Positions 5,837-12,536 of a stretch of DNA of 13,452 nt are shown here, one piece after another. Positions within the stretch are counted from its first letter, which is position 1. Each line of letters starts with the position of its first letter. The notes beneath the pieces are model-generated. The model saw only the letters and a list, made by a program, of their open reading frames with translations. It made no database searches and was not told where the DNA came from. A program made the position numbers and the translations under genes. This DNA comes from a bacterium (GTDB taxonomy: Bacteria; Patescibacteriota; Minisyncoccia; Phycocordibacterales; SBAW01): positions 1-13,452 of the forward strand of contig JAUSIO010000032.1 in the NCBI GenBank assembly GCA_030647845.1, in the 5' to 3' direction.

Positions 5837-7294
5837 GTGAGCAAGGTTAACCATTCGTTCGACTGGAGAGGTTGTTATTTTGCGTTTAAGGTGTTTGCTG
5901 TGTGTCTCGCCGTTCTAGGCGCCGGACACTGGGGCTTTGTATATGCGCTCGCGTACTTTACACAGCCGACTCCTTCGACGCTCGTTGCAATACAAGACAC
6001 ACCAACCGGGTCAACAGACGCGGCCGCAGAGCTCTCGAGCACCACGCCGCAGCGCATTATTAATGTACTAACCATCGCCGAGGCAGTGCCTCCGAAGGCC
6101 AAGTTTATTGCCGCCGACTTGGTCAACATGAAGCTCTATCTGTATGAAAATGGTACGACCACCGCTGAGTATCCCATTCTCACCAAAGGCAAGCCGGGTA
6201 CACCGTGGGAGACACCGAGCGGATTCTACGCCATCCAAACCAAGGAGCAAACGCATTTTTCAACTATCGGCCACGTCTACATGCCCTATAGCATGCAATT
6301 TTACGGCAACTATTTCATCCATGGCCTGACTTACTACCCCGACGGCACACCGGTGTCCGCCTCCTTCTCCGGCGGTTGTATAAAGTTGAGCACCGCAGAT
6401 GCCGAACAGGTTTTTGCATTCGCGGATATTGGCACACGAGTGTTTGCTTATGACTCAAAACAGGATGCCCCATTGCCGCCGCTCGTACTCACCTCCACAC
6501 CCACACCGCACATCGATGCCCACTCATACCTTGTGGCGGACATTGACACTGGCGACATATACGCAGAGCAAAACGCGCAAGAGCGGCGCCCTATCGCCTC
6601 GGTTACCAAACTCATGACCGCGCTTGTGGCAAACGAAACCATCAGCCTAGATAAAAAGATAGCTGTACAGGAAGGCGAGTTGGCCAACCCGCAAGACATG
6701 ACAAACACTATTCCAAAAACATTTCTCGTTGGTGACCTTTTTTACCCACTGCTTATGCAGTCGAACAACGCCGTAGCCGACTCGCTCGCGGCACACTATG
6801 GCACGCGCGGATTTGTAGCGTGGATGAACACCACCGCACAAGCACTTGGCATGATCTCGACTACCTTTGCCGACACAAGTGGTATATCACCTGACGATGT
6901 GTCCACACCCGAGGACCTCTACCGCCTTGCGGTGTATCTAACAAACAAAAAGTCGTTTGTGTGGAACATTACGCGCGCACCGAGCAAAACAATCGTCGCC
7001 GATGACGGCTCGCACTATACGCTTACCAACTTTAACGCCTTCTCCGACCTTGCCTCTTTTGTGGGTGGCAAGGTAGGACATACAACGCAAGCGCGGGACA
7101 CGATGGTCTCGGTTTTTTCGCTACCAATAGATGGCGAGAAACGACGTATCGCGGTCGTGGTGTTGGACTCAAACAACTACACGGCTGACACACAAAAGCT
7201 CGTCGACTGGTTTACCACCTCTGCAGGGGCAACCCCAAACGCAGCGTGCGCCTCATGCGCGCCACCACCCAACTATCGCCAGATACCGCTGTAG
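5837..7294 (+). CDS. L,D-transpeptidase (YkuD) fused to D-Ala-D-Ala carboxypeptidase (peptidase S11)
   Basis: A 485-aa envelope enzyme with two peptidoglycan-acting domains. Residues 16-40 form an N-terminal membrane anchor or uncleaved signal. A Thr/Ser/Pro-rich linker (about 43-75) leads to a YkuD domain (about 88-206) with TPSGFYAI, H162 in YFIHG and catalytic C181 in SGGCIKLS; this class forms or exchanges 3-3 crosslinks. A second Pro/Thr linker (211-228) leads to a serine D,D-carboxypeptidase domain (about 229-460) with S255-x-x-K258 (ASVTK), S309-N-N311 and K412-V-G414 in place of the usual KTG. A short Cys/Pro tail (AACASCAPPP) ends the protein. All catalytic residues are present, so both domains may be active. 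The start is GTG without a Shine-Dalgarno site; a -10-like box lies 6 nt upstream. A start further inside would damage the anchor. Confidence 0.93.
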   Translation: MSKVNHSFDWRGCYFAFKVFAVCLAVLGAGHWGFVYALAYFTQPTPSTLVAIQDTPTGSTDAAAELSSTTPQRIINVLTIAEAVPPKAKFIAADLVNMKLYLYENGTTTAEYPILTKGKPGTPWETPSGFYAIQTKEQTHFSTIGHVYMPYSMQFYGNYFIHGLTYYPDGTPVSASFSGGCIKLSTADAEQVFAFADIGTRVFAYDSKQDAPLPPLVLTSTPTPHIDAHSYLVADIDTGDIYAEQNAQERRPIASVTKLMTALVANETISLDKKIAVQEGELANPQDMTNTIPKTFLVGDLFYPLLMQSNNAVADSLAAHYGTRGFVAWMNTTAQALGMISTTFADTSGISPDDVSTPEDLYRLAVYLTNKKSFVWNITRAPSKTIVADDGSHYTLTNFNAFSDLASFVGGKVGHTTQARDTMVSVFSLPIDGEKRRIAVVVLDSNNYTADTQKLVDWFTTSAGATPNAACASCAPPPNYRQIPL

Positions 7295-7357
7295 GTTTTG
7301 GTTAGTGCAGTAATCATACACTTTGCGCGAACTTTTTTTGAAAGAAATTGACCCACT

Positions 7358-7487
7358 GCCGCGCTTCGCACGGCTGGAACTAATCCTGACGCTCGGGCGG
7401 GCAAAAAGGAAGGGGTTGGGGGAAGGAATTTTTGCCCGCCCTCGCTTTTCCGCCGCCGCCGAATTTCGTGCCAGTGAAACTGGCGCG
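7358..7487. repeat. Nested inverted-repeat element with G-rich centre
   Basis: The 198-bp gap 7295-7492 holds a symmetric structure. Its core is a perfect 13-bp inverted repeat, GGGCGGGCAAAAA (7395-7407) with TTTTTGCCCGCCC (7429-7441), around a 21-nt purine-rich loop with four G runs. On the left is a hairpin, perfect with one G-U only on the - strand, with a GAA apex (7358-7374). On the right is a 9-bp hairpin with a GAA apex on the + strand (7467-7487). The A/T runs sit on the loop side of the GC stem, opposite to a rho-independent terminator. It may be a REPIN- or MITE-like repeat; no gene is supported in this gap. Confidence 0.65.
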
Positions 7488-7492
7488 CCGCA

Positions 7493-8158
7493 TTACATTT
7501 TATATTGTATCATGGCAGCCTGCTTAATTTTAATAAGGGCATTTACGCCAAAATAAATTGCTACAGCATTACTAATGTGCCACAAGAAATGTGTGCCGAC
7601 TGGTATTATCTCACATAAAGATAAATCAATTGTACGAAAGGCAATGGCCAGTCCAAAAATAGCAACGGGCAATAACAGACTAATAGCAACACGTCCAACT
7701 TTTCTATAAATTAGTAAAATTAAAAAGAGTAGCAGGACAAAAGGAAAAAGATGGCGTGGCAATCCGTTCAAAAACTCTACTGGAACATAGAATAATAAAA
7801 ACAACTGAGTAAATAAATAGAAAAAGAGAATAAAAATTGTAATTTTTTTGCTAAACAAAAAATTTGCGACAAAGTAAAATATAAAAAGGAATAAAATATA
7901 AATGGGTACCGTATCAAGTAACAAAGTAATCGAGCTTCTATGAGTGTGCCACAACAAACTTCCCAGCCCTATTAAAATTGTTAGAAATATTAAAGGAAAG
8001 TAAATATTCTTAAATGTTTTCGACTTGCGATAAGACTGATACAGAAAATATGCAACAATAAAAAAGGCGAAATTACTAATAGCATTTAATGGCTCAGTCA
8101 AAAAATTTAAACCCAGTTTCTCGCAATATATTGGAAAGTAATTTAATAAAAATTGCAT
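7493..8158 (-). CDS. Ceramidase-like (CREST superfamily) membrane hydrolase
   Basis: The 221-aa protein has about seven hydrophobic segments and the motif order of alkaline ceramidases: YCE...EPLNAISNFAF (12-32; the conserved Glu and Ser), GSLLWHTHRS...LLDTVP (66-85; His and Asp) and HFLWHISNAVAIY (about 191-203; the two C-terminal His). In the CREST superfamily these His, Asp and Ser residues form a zinc-dependent amidase site in the membrane, so hydrolysis of an amide-linked lipid is likely, but the substrate is unknown. Codon use is strikingly AT-rich (many AAA, TTT, ATA) against the GC-richer neighbours, which suggests acquisition from elsewhere. TATAAT touches the start codon, and another AT-rich box lies upstream, between this gene and tRNA-Leu. 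No Shine-Dalgarno site is seen. Confidence 0.75.
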   Translation of the reverse strand: MQFLLNYFPIYCEKLGLNFLTEPLNAISNFAFFIVAYFLYQSYRKSKTFKNIYFPLIFLTILIGLGSLLWHTHRSSITLLLDTVPIYILFLFIFYFVANFLFSKKITIFILFFYLFTQLFLLFYVPVEFLNGLPRHLFPFVLLLFLILLIYRKVGRVAISLLLPVAIFGLAIAFRTIDLSLCEIIPVGTHFLWHISNAVAIYFGVNALIKIKQAAMIQYKM

Positions 8159-8204
8159 ATTATAAAAAATTTATAATAAAATATTTCCACCATAATATTA
8201 CTAC

Positions 8205-8289
8205 TGGTGTCCAGGAGAGGACTCGAACCTCCACGCCTTTCGGCACATCCACCTCAAGGATGCTCGGCTACCAATTACGACACCTGGAC
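8205..8289 (-). tRNA. tRNA-Leu (GAG)
   Basis: This is an 85-nt class II tRNA on the - strand with encoded CCA. Acceptor GTCCAGG/CCTGGAC, anticodon stem CATCC/GGATG with loop TTGAGGT (anticodon GAG), a long variable arm TGCC-GAAA-GGCG, and T arm with TTCGAGT. It reads CUC/CUU codons. Confidence 0.95.
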
Positions 8290-8311
8290 ATGTGACTAAA
8301 GCCGCTCGCCA

Positions 8312-8340
8312 ACTATACTCAACATTTTCTCAATTTTCAA
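8312..8340 (-). promoter_or_regulatory. Promoter TTGAAA-N17-TATAGT of tRNA-Leu
   Basis: On the - strand TTGAAA (8335-8340) and TATAGT (8312-8317) are 17 nt apart, just after the stop codon of the L19 gene. The start point would lie about 15-20 nt before the mature tRNA 5' end. Confidence 0.7.
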
Positions 8341-8349
8341 CTAAAAAAA

Positions 8350-8850
8350 TTACACTGCGGCAACTTCTTCAGCGGCAGTTTCTACAATAGGAGCCTCGAT
8401 TTCAGGCTCGACTACTACTGCTTTTACAGCAGGTGCAACTTGCACCGAGCGGCGCATCGCGCGTTTGATGTCGCGCGTTGCCTTGCGGCGGATAAAGTAC
8501 AATTTTGCGCGGCGCGTGCGTGTGCGGCGCAGTACTTCGACTTGGTCTATCATCGGCGAGTAGAGCGGGAAGATTTTCTCAACCCCGACACCAGAAGAGA
8601 CCTTGCGGACGGTGAAGGTCGCGCCCGGCTCGGTGCCGTGTTTGACCGCCAACACCAACCCCTCAAACGCCTGGGTGCGCGCTTGGCGCGTGGTAGTCAC
8701 TTTTTTGTTGGCGGCGCGGCCAATTTTGAGCTCCTCGATTTTTTGCCAAACACGCACGGTGTCGCCCGCACGCAGACCCAAGGCCGCACGCTCTTCTTTA
8801 TTAACTGGGGTTGTAACAACGCCTGATTTCATGTGGGGAGACTGTAACAT
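8350..8850 (-). CDS. rplS: Large ribosomal subunit protein bL19
   Basis: bL19 sits at the 30S-50S interface. The core is clear: RAGDTVRVWQKI, FEGLVLAVKHG, the signature ATFTVRKVSSGVGVEKIFPLYSP and RRAKLYFIRRKATRD. Two features depart from the ~115-aa standard: an insertion of about 15 residues after VWQKI (IGRAANKKVTTTRQ region), and a C-terminal tail of about 35 residues rich in Ala, Val and Glu that is likely unstructured. The start is uncertain. The ATG at 8850 gives MLQSPHMKSG, while the ATG at 8832 (MKSGVVTTPV) is closer to the usual N-terminus; neither has a clear Shine-Dalgarno site. It lies downstream of the pseudouridine synthase gene across a 111-bp gap containing an imperfect inverted repeat. 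Confidence 0.95.
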   Translation of the reverse strand: MLQSPHMKSGVVTTPVNKEERAALGLRAGDTVRVWQKIEELKIGRAANKKVTTTRQARTQAFEGLVLAVKHGTEPGATFTVRKVSSGVGVEKIFPLYSPMIDQVEVLRRTRTRRAKLYFIRRKATRDIKRAMRRSVQVAPAVKAVVVEPEIEAPIVETAAEEVAAV

Positions 8851-8898
8851 ATAAGGAAAAACTTCGCAAAAGCTTGTCTCACAAAGGTCCTCGGATCT

Positions 8899-8935
8899 CC
8901 TCGTCCTGCCCGTTCTTCCAGACGGTCAGGCGAGG
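8899..8935. repeat. Imperfect inverted repeat between rluA-like gene and rplS
   Basis: CCTCGTCCTGCCCGT (8899-8913) and ACGGTCAGGCGAGG (8922-8935) can pair over 13 positions with one mismatch and one bulge around an 8-nt loop. No T run follows on either strand, so it is not a standard terminator. It may be another dispersed structured repeat or a leader structure of rplS. Confidence 0.45.
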
Positions 8936-8961
8936 CCAGACCATTTGCTCGACAACTTTTA

Positions 8962-9693
8962 CTACGCCTTTTCCAACAATTTTTCTGCCGCGACAAAATC
9001 CTCTGGCAGGGGTGCCTCAAAGGTAACTTCTTGTGGGGCTTGCCCTGAGCTTGTCGAAGGGTGGGTAAATGCAATCGAAAGCGCGTGGAGCGCGAGGCGG
9101 GTAAATCCAAGCAGAGGCGGACGCGTTGGCGCGTAGAGCACATCGCAAATAATCGGTCGCTGGATAGACGAGAAATGCACGCGGATTTGGTGCGTGCGGC
9201 CAGTCTTGGGGAACACTTCGACATAGCTTGTCCCGACCGAAGCGTCGCGGGTCGTTCCTTTACTCCGTGCAATAACACGGTACGCGGTGAGCGCGTCGCG
9301 CACCGCGCCGTGTGGGAGCGACGCCGAGCGTGGACCGCGGCCGCCGCGCGCACTACCGATTGGCTTGTCGATAACGCCGCGCTCGTCTTTTATAACACCG
9401 TACACAAACGCACGGTATACTTTGCGCACTTCGCGATTTTTAAATTGCTTCTTTAACACCTCAAATGTTTTTTCGTCCCGTGCCACCACCAGCACGCCAC
9501 TGGTCTCTCTGTCGATGCGATGCACAAAATATATTTCTTTATACTTTTTCTCGAGCCAGCTCGAGAGTGCCGGGTAGTCGTGCTTGCTGGTCGCTTGTCC
9601 TGAGCTTGTCGAAGGAGGGTAGACAATCATCCCCGCCGGTTTATCGATAACCAGTATCGCATCGTCTTGATATATCACTCTTGGTTCCTGCAT
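8962..9693 (-). CDS. RluA family 23S rRNA pseudouridine synthase
   Basis: Converts a specific uridine in RNA (usually 23S rRNA) to pseudouridine. The 243-aa protein has the RluA motifs: ILVIDKPAGMIVYP (13-26), catalytic FVHRIDRETSGVLVVAR (56-72; D61), TGRTHQIRVH and RLALHA. There is no N-terminal S4 domain, so it is a short RluA form. Two identical octapeptides PSTSSGQA (27-34 and 212-219) are encoded by copies of a 23-bp repeat inserted in frame, one next to the conserved KPAG loop and one near the C-terminus. A further extra segment (GTTRDASVGTS region, about 145-156) lies before the TGRTHQ motif and may also be an insert. It has no Shine-Dalgarno site; a promoter is predicted at 9733-9762. 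Confidence 0.9.
   Translation of the reverse strand: MQEPRVIYQDDAILVIDKPAGMIVYPPSTSSGQATSKHDYPALSSWLEKKYKEIYFVHRIDRETSGVLVVARDEKTFEVLKKQFKNREVRKVYRAFVYGVIKDERGVIDKPIGSARGGRGPRSASLPHGAVRDALTAYRVIARSKGTTRDASVGTSYVEVFPKTGRTHQIRVHFSSIQRPIICDVLYAPTRPPLLGFTRLALHALSIAFTHPSTSSGQAPQEVTFEAPLPEDFVAAEKLLEKA
9038..9060 (-). repeat. 23-bp interspersed repeat encoding PSTSSGQA, copy 1
   Basis: This copy agrees with the one at 9593-9615 at 22 of 23 positions. Both are in the same frame of the pseudouridine synthase gene and encode PSTSSGQA. The core TTCGACAAGCTCAGG (- strand) is one I recall as widely dispersed in some bacterial and CPR genomes; a genome search is needed to confirm that here. Confidence 0.8.
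9593..9615 (-). repeat. 23-bp interspersed repeat encoding PSTSSGQA, copy 2
   Basis: Second copy, in the loop after KPAGMIVYP, where RluA proteins normally have only a few residues before the next conserved segment. One base differs from copy 1. Confidence 0.8.
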
Positions 9694-9732
9694 ATGTAAT
9701 CAAGCTATAACGTGGATGAAGACGTAGTGCAT

Positions 9733-9762
9733 TTTATACTAACTTCCCGACCAATTACTCAA
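9733..9762 (-). promoter_or_regulatory. Probable promoter of the pseudouridine synthase gene
   Basis: On the - strand TTGAGT (9757-9762) and TATAAA (9733-9738) are 18 nt apart. The -35 box overlaps the end of the cupredoxin gene. The leader would be about 35 nt. Confidence 0.5.
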
Positions 9763-10144
9763 CAACAGTTACAACACCTTTCATGAATGGGTGCGGGCCG
9801 CAGTAGTACGAAAAAGCTCCTTCTTTCTGGAACGTTACGGACACGCTCTCTCCTCGGCCAATGAGTTCAGTCTTGAAGCTCCCGTCATCTGCGAGAACAT
9901 TATGCCTCGCAACGTCCTTATTGACCCACGTTACTTTGGTTCCCGGGCGCACAGTAATCGTGGACGACGGGAAGGCCATGTTCGCGATTTCTACCGTTAT
10001 TTCTTCCCGGGCAACAATCCCGACGCTTGCCATCAATTCACGCACCAGTGCAAAACCAACACCCTCTTTTGAGGCAAGGACAACGGCAACGAAAACTGAT
10101 ACCGCTACCACAACTACCCCGATTCCGATAGAAAGCTTTTTCAT
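9755..10144 (-). CDS. Membrane-anchored cupredoxin (plastocyanin/amicyanin-like)
   Basis: A small blue copper protein for one-electron transfer outside the cytoplasmic membrane. Residues 5-24 are a hydrophobic anchor or signal. The cupredoxin fold follows, with all four type 1 copper ligands: H81 in ARHNV and C115, H118, M121 in YYCGPHPFM. The short CxxHxxM spacing is amicyanin- or plastocyanin-like. It is the last gene of the oxidase-transporter operon, 3 nt after the ZIP stop, so it may exchange electrons with the oxidase or bind copper for it. No strong Shine-Dalgarno site is seen, so translation may be coupled to the ZIP gene. Confidence 0.9.
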   Translation of the reverse strand: MKKLSIGIGVVVVAVSVFVAVVLASKEGVGFALVRELMASVGIVAREEITVEIANMAFPSSTITVRPGTKVTWVNKDVARHNVLADDGSFKTELIGRGESVSVTFQKEGAFSYYCGPHPFMKGVVTVVE

Positions 10145-10147
10145 ACT

Positions 10148-11347
10148 TTATGCAACAAGTAGACCTGTAACATAGATAACCAACAGGCCGAGTAGAAAGC
10201 CGCACATATTCTGAAGCGAAAAAAGTGTAAGCCATCTGTGTTCACCTTTCATGCCACGGAGGATATCAAAAGAAACTTCAAAAATGGCTCCTGCCCCTAT
10301 AGCGAGAAAAAACAGCGAGAGTATCGTGGAGTAGGCAAAACCTCCAATCAAGGTCCCCGCGATGGTCGGCATTCCGGCCGCAAGCCCCATGAGTACAATG
10401 TGATGGAAACTGCTTTTTATATTTTGGATCGTCCGGGCAAGTGGTGCCACAATAGCGACACCTTCTGTTAGATTGTGCGCCATAAACCCAATGACGAGAG
10501 CGCTCCCTAATGCAACTTCTCCCAAGGCGTACGCACTTCCAATAGCAAGCCCTTCGCCAAGATTGTGGATACCGATCCCAAGTGCAATGAGATAGCCCCA
10601 GGTAAGCGCTTGAGTGTGCCCATCGCGACCGATACGGAGATGTTCCGTTTTGTAGCTCACGGTAGCAAGCGCAAGTGTCGAAAGTGCAAATCCAATCACT
10701 AGAATTCCAATACCGTTTAAAACCGCAGGCAGCTCGCCCGCGAGATCAAAGCTTTCTGCAAGCGCGTCTACGCCAAGAAAAACCAGGAGTCCGACCGTAA
10801 ACGCAAGTAGCGCACTATACCATCGCTCACGCAGTCGGCGCAGGAATGGAAGCCACAATAACCCGAGAAGCACCGGAATTACTCCCACATACATACCGAG
10901 CAACACAAACGCCCGTACATAGATCCCGTCAGGTCCCGGAGTGACAACTGCGACCGCCACTTCATGCTCAAACGGAGTACCAAGAGAGGTCAGCAACGCC
11001 ACACGCAACGGCTCCCCTTCCACCCATGGATAGTTGATATCAACCACGGCTCTCCGAAGCGGTTCGAGAGTTGCCATGGGCTCAATGCCAAACTTCCAAT
11101 ACGCGTTGTTTACCAGCGTCTGAGCTATTGTCACCGGTTCCGGACCGTCGTTGAGAACCGTAAGCTGCAGATGCTCCGGCGATAGAACTACCCGTTCGAT
11201 AAAGAGGCTCTCGATCGGCGCTACAGAATTGACAAACACTCCCGCTGGACCAATACGTACAAAAAGGTAGATAAACATGCCGAGCAGTAAGAGCGGCAGA
11301 ACGGCACTGATAAGAGTTTTGTGTTTCTGCATAGGCATTTTTATCAT
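10148..11347 (-). CDS. ZIP family metal transporter with N-terminal extracytoplasmic domain
   Basis: ZIP proteins move divalent metals such as zinc, iron or manganese into the cytoplasm. The 399-aa protein has an N-terminal membrane helix (10-31), an extracytoplasmic domain of about 110 residues (35-145), and then the ZIP membrane core from about 147. The transport-site motifs are in the two central helices: HNLGEG (261-266) and HNLTEG (291-296). The N-terminal domain is unusual compared with plain bacterial ZIPs of about 250-300 aa and may contact the oxidase or cupredoxin. The start overlaps the oxidase stop as ATGA, with AGGT 6 nt upstream. Metal specificity cannot be read from the sequence; the divergent MntR-like regulator points to manganese or iron. 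Confidence 0.9.
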   Translation of the reverse strand: MIKMPMQKHKTLISAVLPLLLLGMFIYLFVRIGPAGVFVNSVAPIESLFIERVVLSPEHLQLTVLNDGPEPVTIAQTLVNNAYWKFGIEPMATLEPLRRAVVDINYPWVEGEPLRVALLTSLGTPFEHEVAVAVVTPGPDGIYVRAFVLLGMYVGVIPVLLGLLWLPFLRRLRERWYSALLAFTVGLLVFLGVDALAESFDLAGELPAVLNGIGILVIGFALSTLALATVSYKTEHLRIGRDGHTQALTWGYLIALGIGIHNLGEGLAIGSAYALGEVALGSALVIGFMAHNLTEGVAIVAPLARTIQNIKSSFHHIVLMGLAAGMPTIAGTLIGGFAYSTILSLFFLAIGAGAIFEVSFDILRGMKGEHRWLTLFSLQNMCGFLLGLLVIYVTGLLVA

Positions 11348-12423
11348 TCGGTTACCTCAAACATGCCCGTCCAGCCTTTCTCGGTGAACTCGCTCTGATG
11401 GGCGTGGAACATGTACTTGCCTGGCTCCCGAAACCGCACGTCTAAAACCGAACGCTCTCCCTGAACAAAAGAGGTAGTATCGGTAAATTGGCTCGGCTGC
11501 ATCTTAGTGCCAGTGCGATATTCGTCGAAGAAATTTGCGTGCAAATGGAATGAATTAACTGGATCAAACTCAACTGTGTTAACGACGTATAGGCGAACCA
11601 GCTCTCCGCGCTTCACCTTGATTGGATTTTTGTCGTAGTAAAAAGCTTTGGTATTTACTGCATATACTTCATTTTCCCCGTCATAGTTAGTATCGAAGCT
11701 ATTCAAAACCATCACAAACTCCTTTGCGGGTTTTGGCCGCGTGTCGTTTTTAGGATCAACAATATATGCGCCATAGAGACCGTGGTTGACGTGCTGCGAA
11801 ATGGGCAGAGAATGGCAATGATACAGATGCAGCCCAGAGGGTGCCGCTTCAAACTCATACGTAAAGCTCTTGCCCGACAGCACGAAATCATGCGTCATTG
11901 CTCCATCCATTGCAGACGAATGGAAGCCATGGAAGTGCATGGTATGGGGTTTTGAACCTTTGTTCGTGAAATAGATTCGGATGAGGTCGCCTTCCGTTGC
12001 CCGTATCGTTGGCCCCGGCACCTGTCCGTTATACGTCCAAGCGGGGAACACTACTCCCGGCGCGATTTCTATGTCTTTGTCTTCCGCAGTAATCCAGTAC
12101 TCCCTGAGTATGCTCCCGTCGGTGCGTCTCGTTTCTTTATACACTTTCGCTCGCTCTTCACGTGGTAAGTTATTAAAGTTCCAGGTCGTAAGAAAGCGCA
12201 TAGGGTCAAACTCCGCGGTAGAAATCGTTCCCACCACACCAATCGCCGCCTGCGCCGCGTATTGAGCACTTCCATGATGATACGCTCCATCATGCTCAGT
12301 ATTACTGCGGCTCTCTATACTGTCCTGCCGGCTACGGTCGACCGATAACCATATCTGAAATACCGCAAAAAGCACTGTCCCTGTCGTGACAATTATCACA
12401 TTGAGCTTAGTTATTTTTGACAT
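11344..12423 (-). CDS. Two-domain multicopper oxidase, membrane-anchored
   Basis: A copper oxidase that probably couples oxidation of a metal ion or small substrate to oxygen reduction outside the membrane. Residues 8-26 form an N-terminal anchor, followed by a His-containing spacer (to about 70) and two cupredoxin domains. All four HxH motifs for the trinuclear copper centre are present: H163/H165 (MHFHG), H202/H204 (YHCH), H293/H295 (FHLH) and H340/H342 (FHAH). Type 1 copper ligands are in domain 1: H160, C203, H211, with L216 instead of an axial Met. Domain 2 lacks the Cys. This is the type C layout of two-domain oxidases. At the catalytic Asp of copper nitrite reductases there is His (H163), arguing against nitrite reduction. 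The substrate is unknown; the ZIP neighbour suggests a metal. Confidence 0.92.
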   Translation of the reverse strand: MSKITKLNVIIVTTGTVLFAVFQIWLSVDRSRQDSIESRSNTEHDGAYHHGSAQYAAQAAIGVVGTISTAEFDPMRFLTTWNFNNLPREERAKVYKETRRTDGSILREYWITAEDKDIEIAPGVVFPAWTYNGQVPGPTIRATEGDLIRIYFTNKGSKPHTMHFHGFHSSAMDGAMTHDFVLSGKSFTYEFEAAPSGLHLYHCHSLPISQHVNHGLYGAYIVDPKNDTRPKPAKEFVMVLNSFDTNYDGENEVYAVNTKAFYYDKNPIKVKRGELVRLYVVNTVEFDPVNSFHLHANFFDEYRTGTKMQPSQFTDTTSFVQGERSVLDVRFREPGKYMFHAHQSEFTEKGWTGMFEVTE

Positions 12424-12442
12424 ACGCCACGCCGTCCGTTCG

Positions 12443-12455
12443 CCATAAGTTATGG
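12443..12455. promoter_or_regulatory. Candidate operator 1, CCATAA-G-TTATGG
   Basis: A perfect 6-1-6 palindrome 20-32 nt before the oxidase start codon, where a bound repressor would block the oxidase promoter or early transcription. The binding protein is inferred to be the divergent MntR-like regulator. Confidence 0.4.
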
Positions 12456-12469
12456 TGCTACTACTAATA

Positions 12470-12485
12470 GTTAGGCCATACTAAC
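12470..12485. promoter_or_regulatory. Candidate operator 2, GTTAG-N6-CTAAC
   Basis: An inverted repeat in the middle of the 113-bp control region. Its TTAGG half resembles DtxR/IdeR operators, which are inverted repeats built on TTAGG. It could serve both divergent promoters. Confidence 0.4.
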
Positions 12486-12498
12486 ATACTTGACCTAC

Positions 12499-12510
12499 GC
12501 TTGCGCAAGC
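12499..12510. promoter_or_regulatory. Candidate operator 3, GCTTGCGCAAGC
   Basis: A perfect 12-bp palindrome that covers the expected -35 position (12502-12507) of the regulator's own promoter, which suggests autoregulation. Confidence 0.4.
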
Positions 12511-12524
12511 CCCAGGTGTGTGGA

Positions 12525-12530
12525 TATCCT
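12525..12530 (+). promoter_or_regulatory. -10 box of the regulator gene, leaderless spacing
   Basis: TATCCT is separated by exactly 6 nt from the ATG at 12537. The intervening AAGGTC is too close to the start to act as a normal ribosome site, so leaderless translation is favoured. Confidence 0.45.
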
Positions 12531-12536
12531 AAGGTC

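Noticed and set aside
5837..7294. Two adjacent genes joined by a missed stop
   Set aside because: The frame is continuous through a typical Pro/Thr linker, and no start codon with a ribosome site or -10 box precedes the second domain.
7395..7441. Rho-independent terminator of the transpeptidase fusion gene
   Set aside because: The stem is strong, but the A and T runs are on the loop side and no T run follows; the loop of 21 nt is also too long.
7323..7556. Open frame of 77 codons on the + strand
   Set aside because: It is a translation of the inverted-repeat element and antisense end of the ceramidase-like gene; no start signal or family match.
8829..9353. Open frame of 174 codons on the - strand
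   Set aside because: Overlaps the pseudouridine synthase in another frame, is rich in Arg, Ser and Cys, and includes translated repeat DNA.
11344..12423. Copper nitrite reductase (NirK-like)
   Set aside because: All eight trinuclear-centre His are present and the position of the catalytic Asp is His, which fits a laccase-type two-domain oxidase rather than a nitrite reductase.
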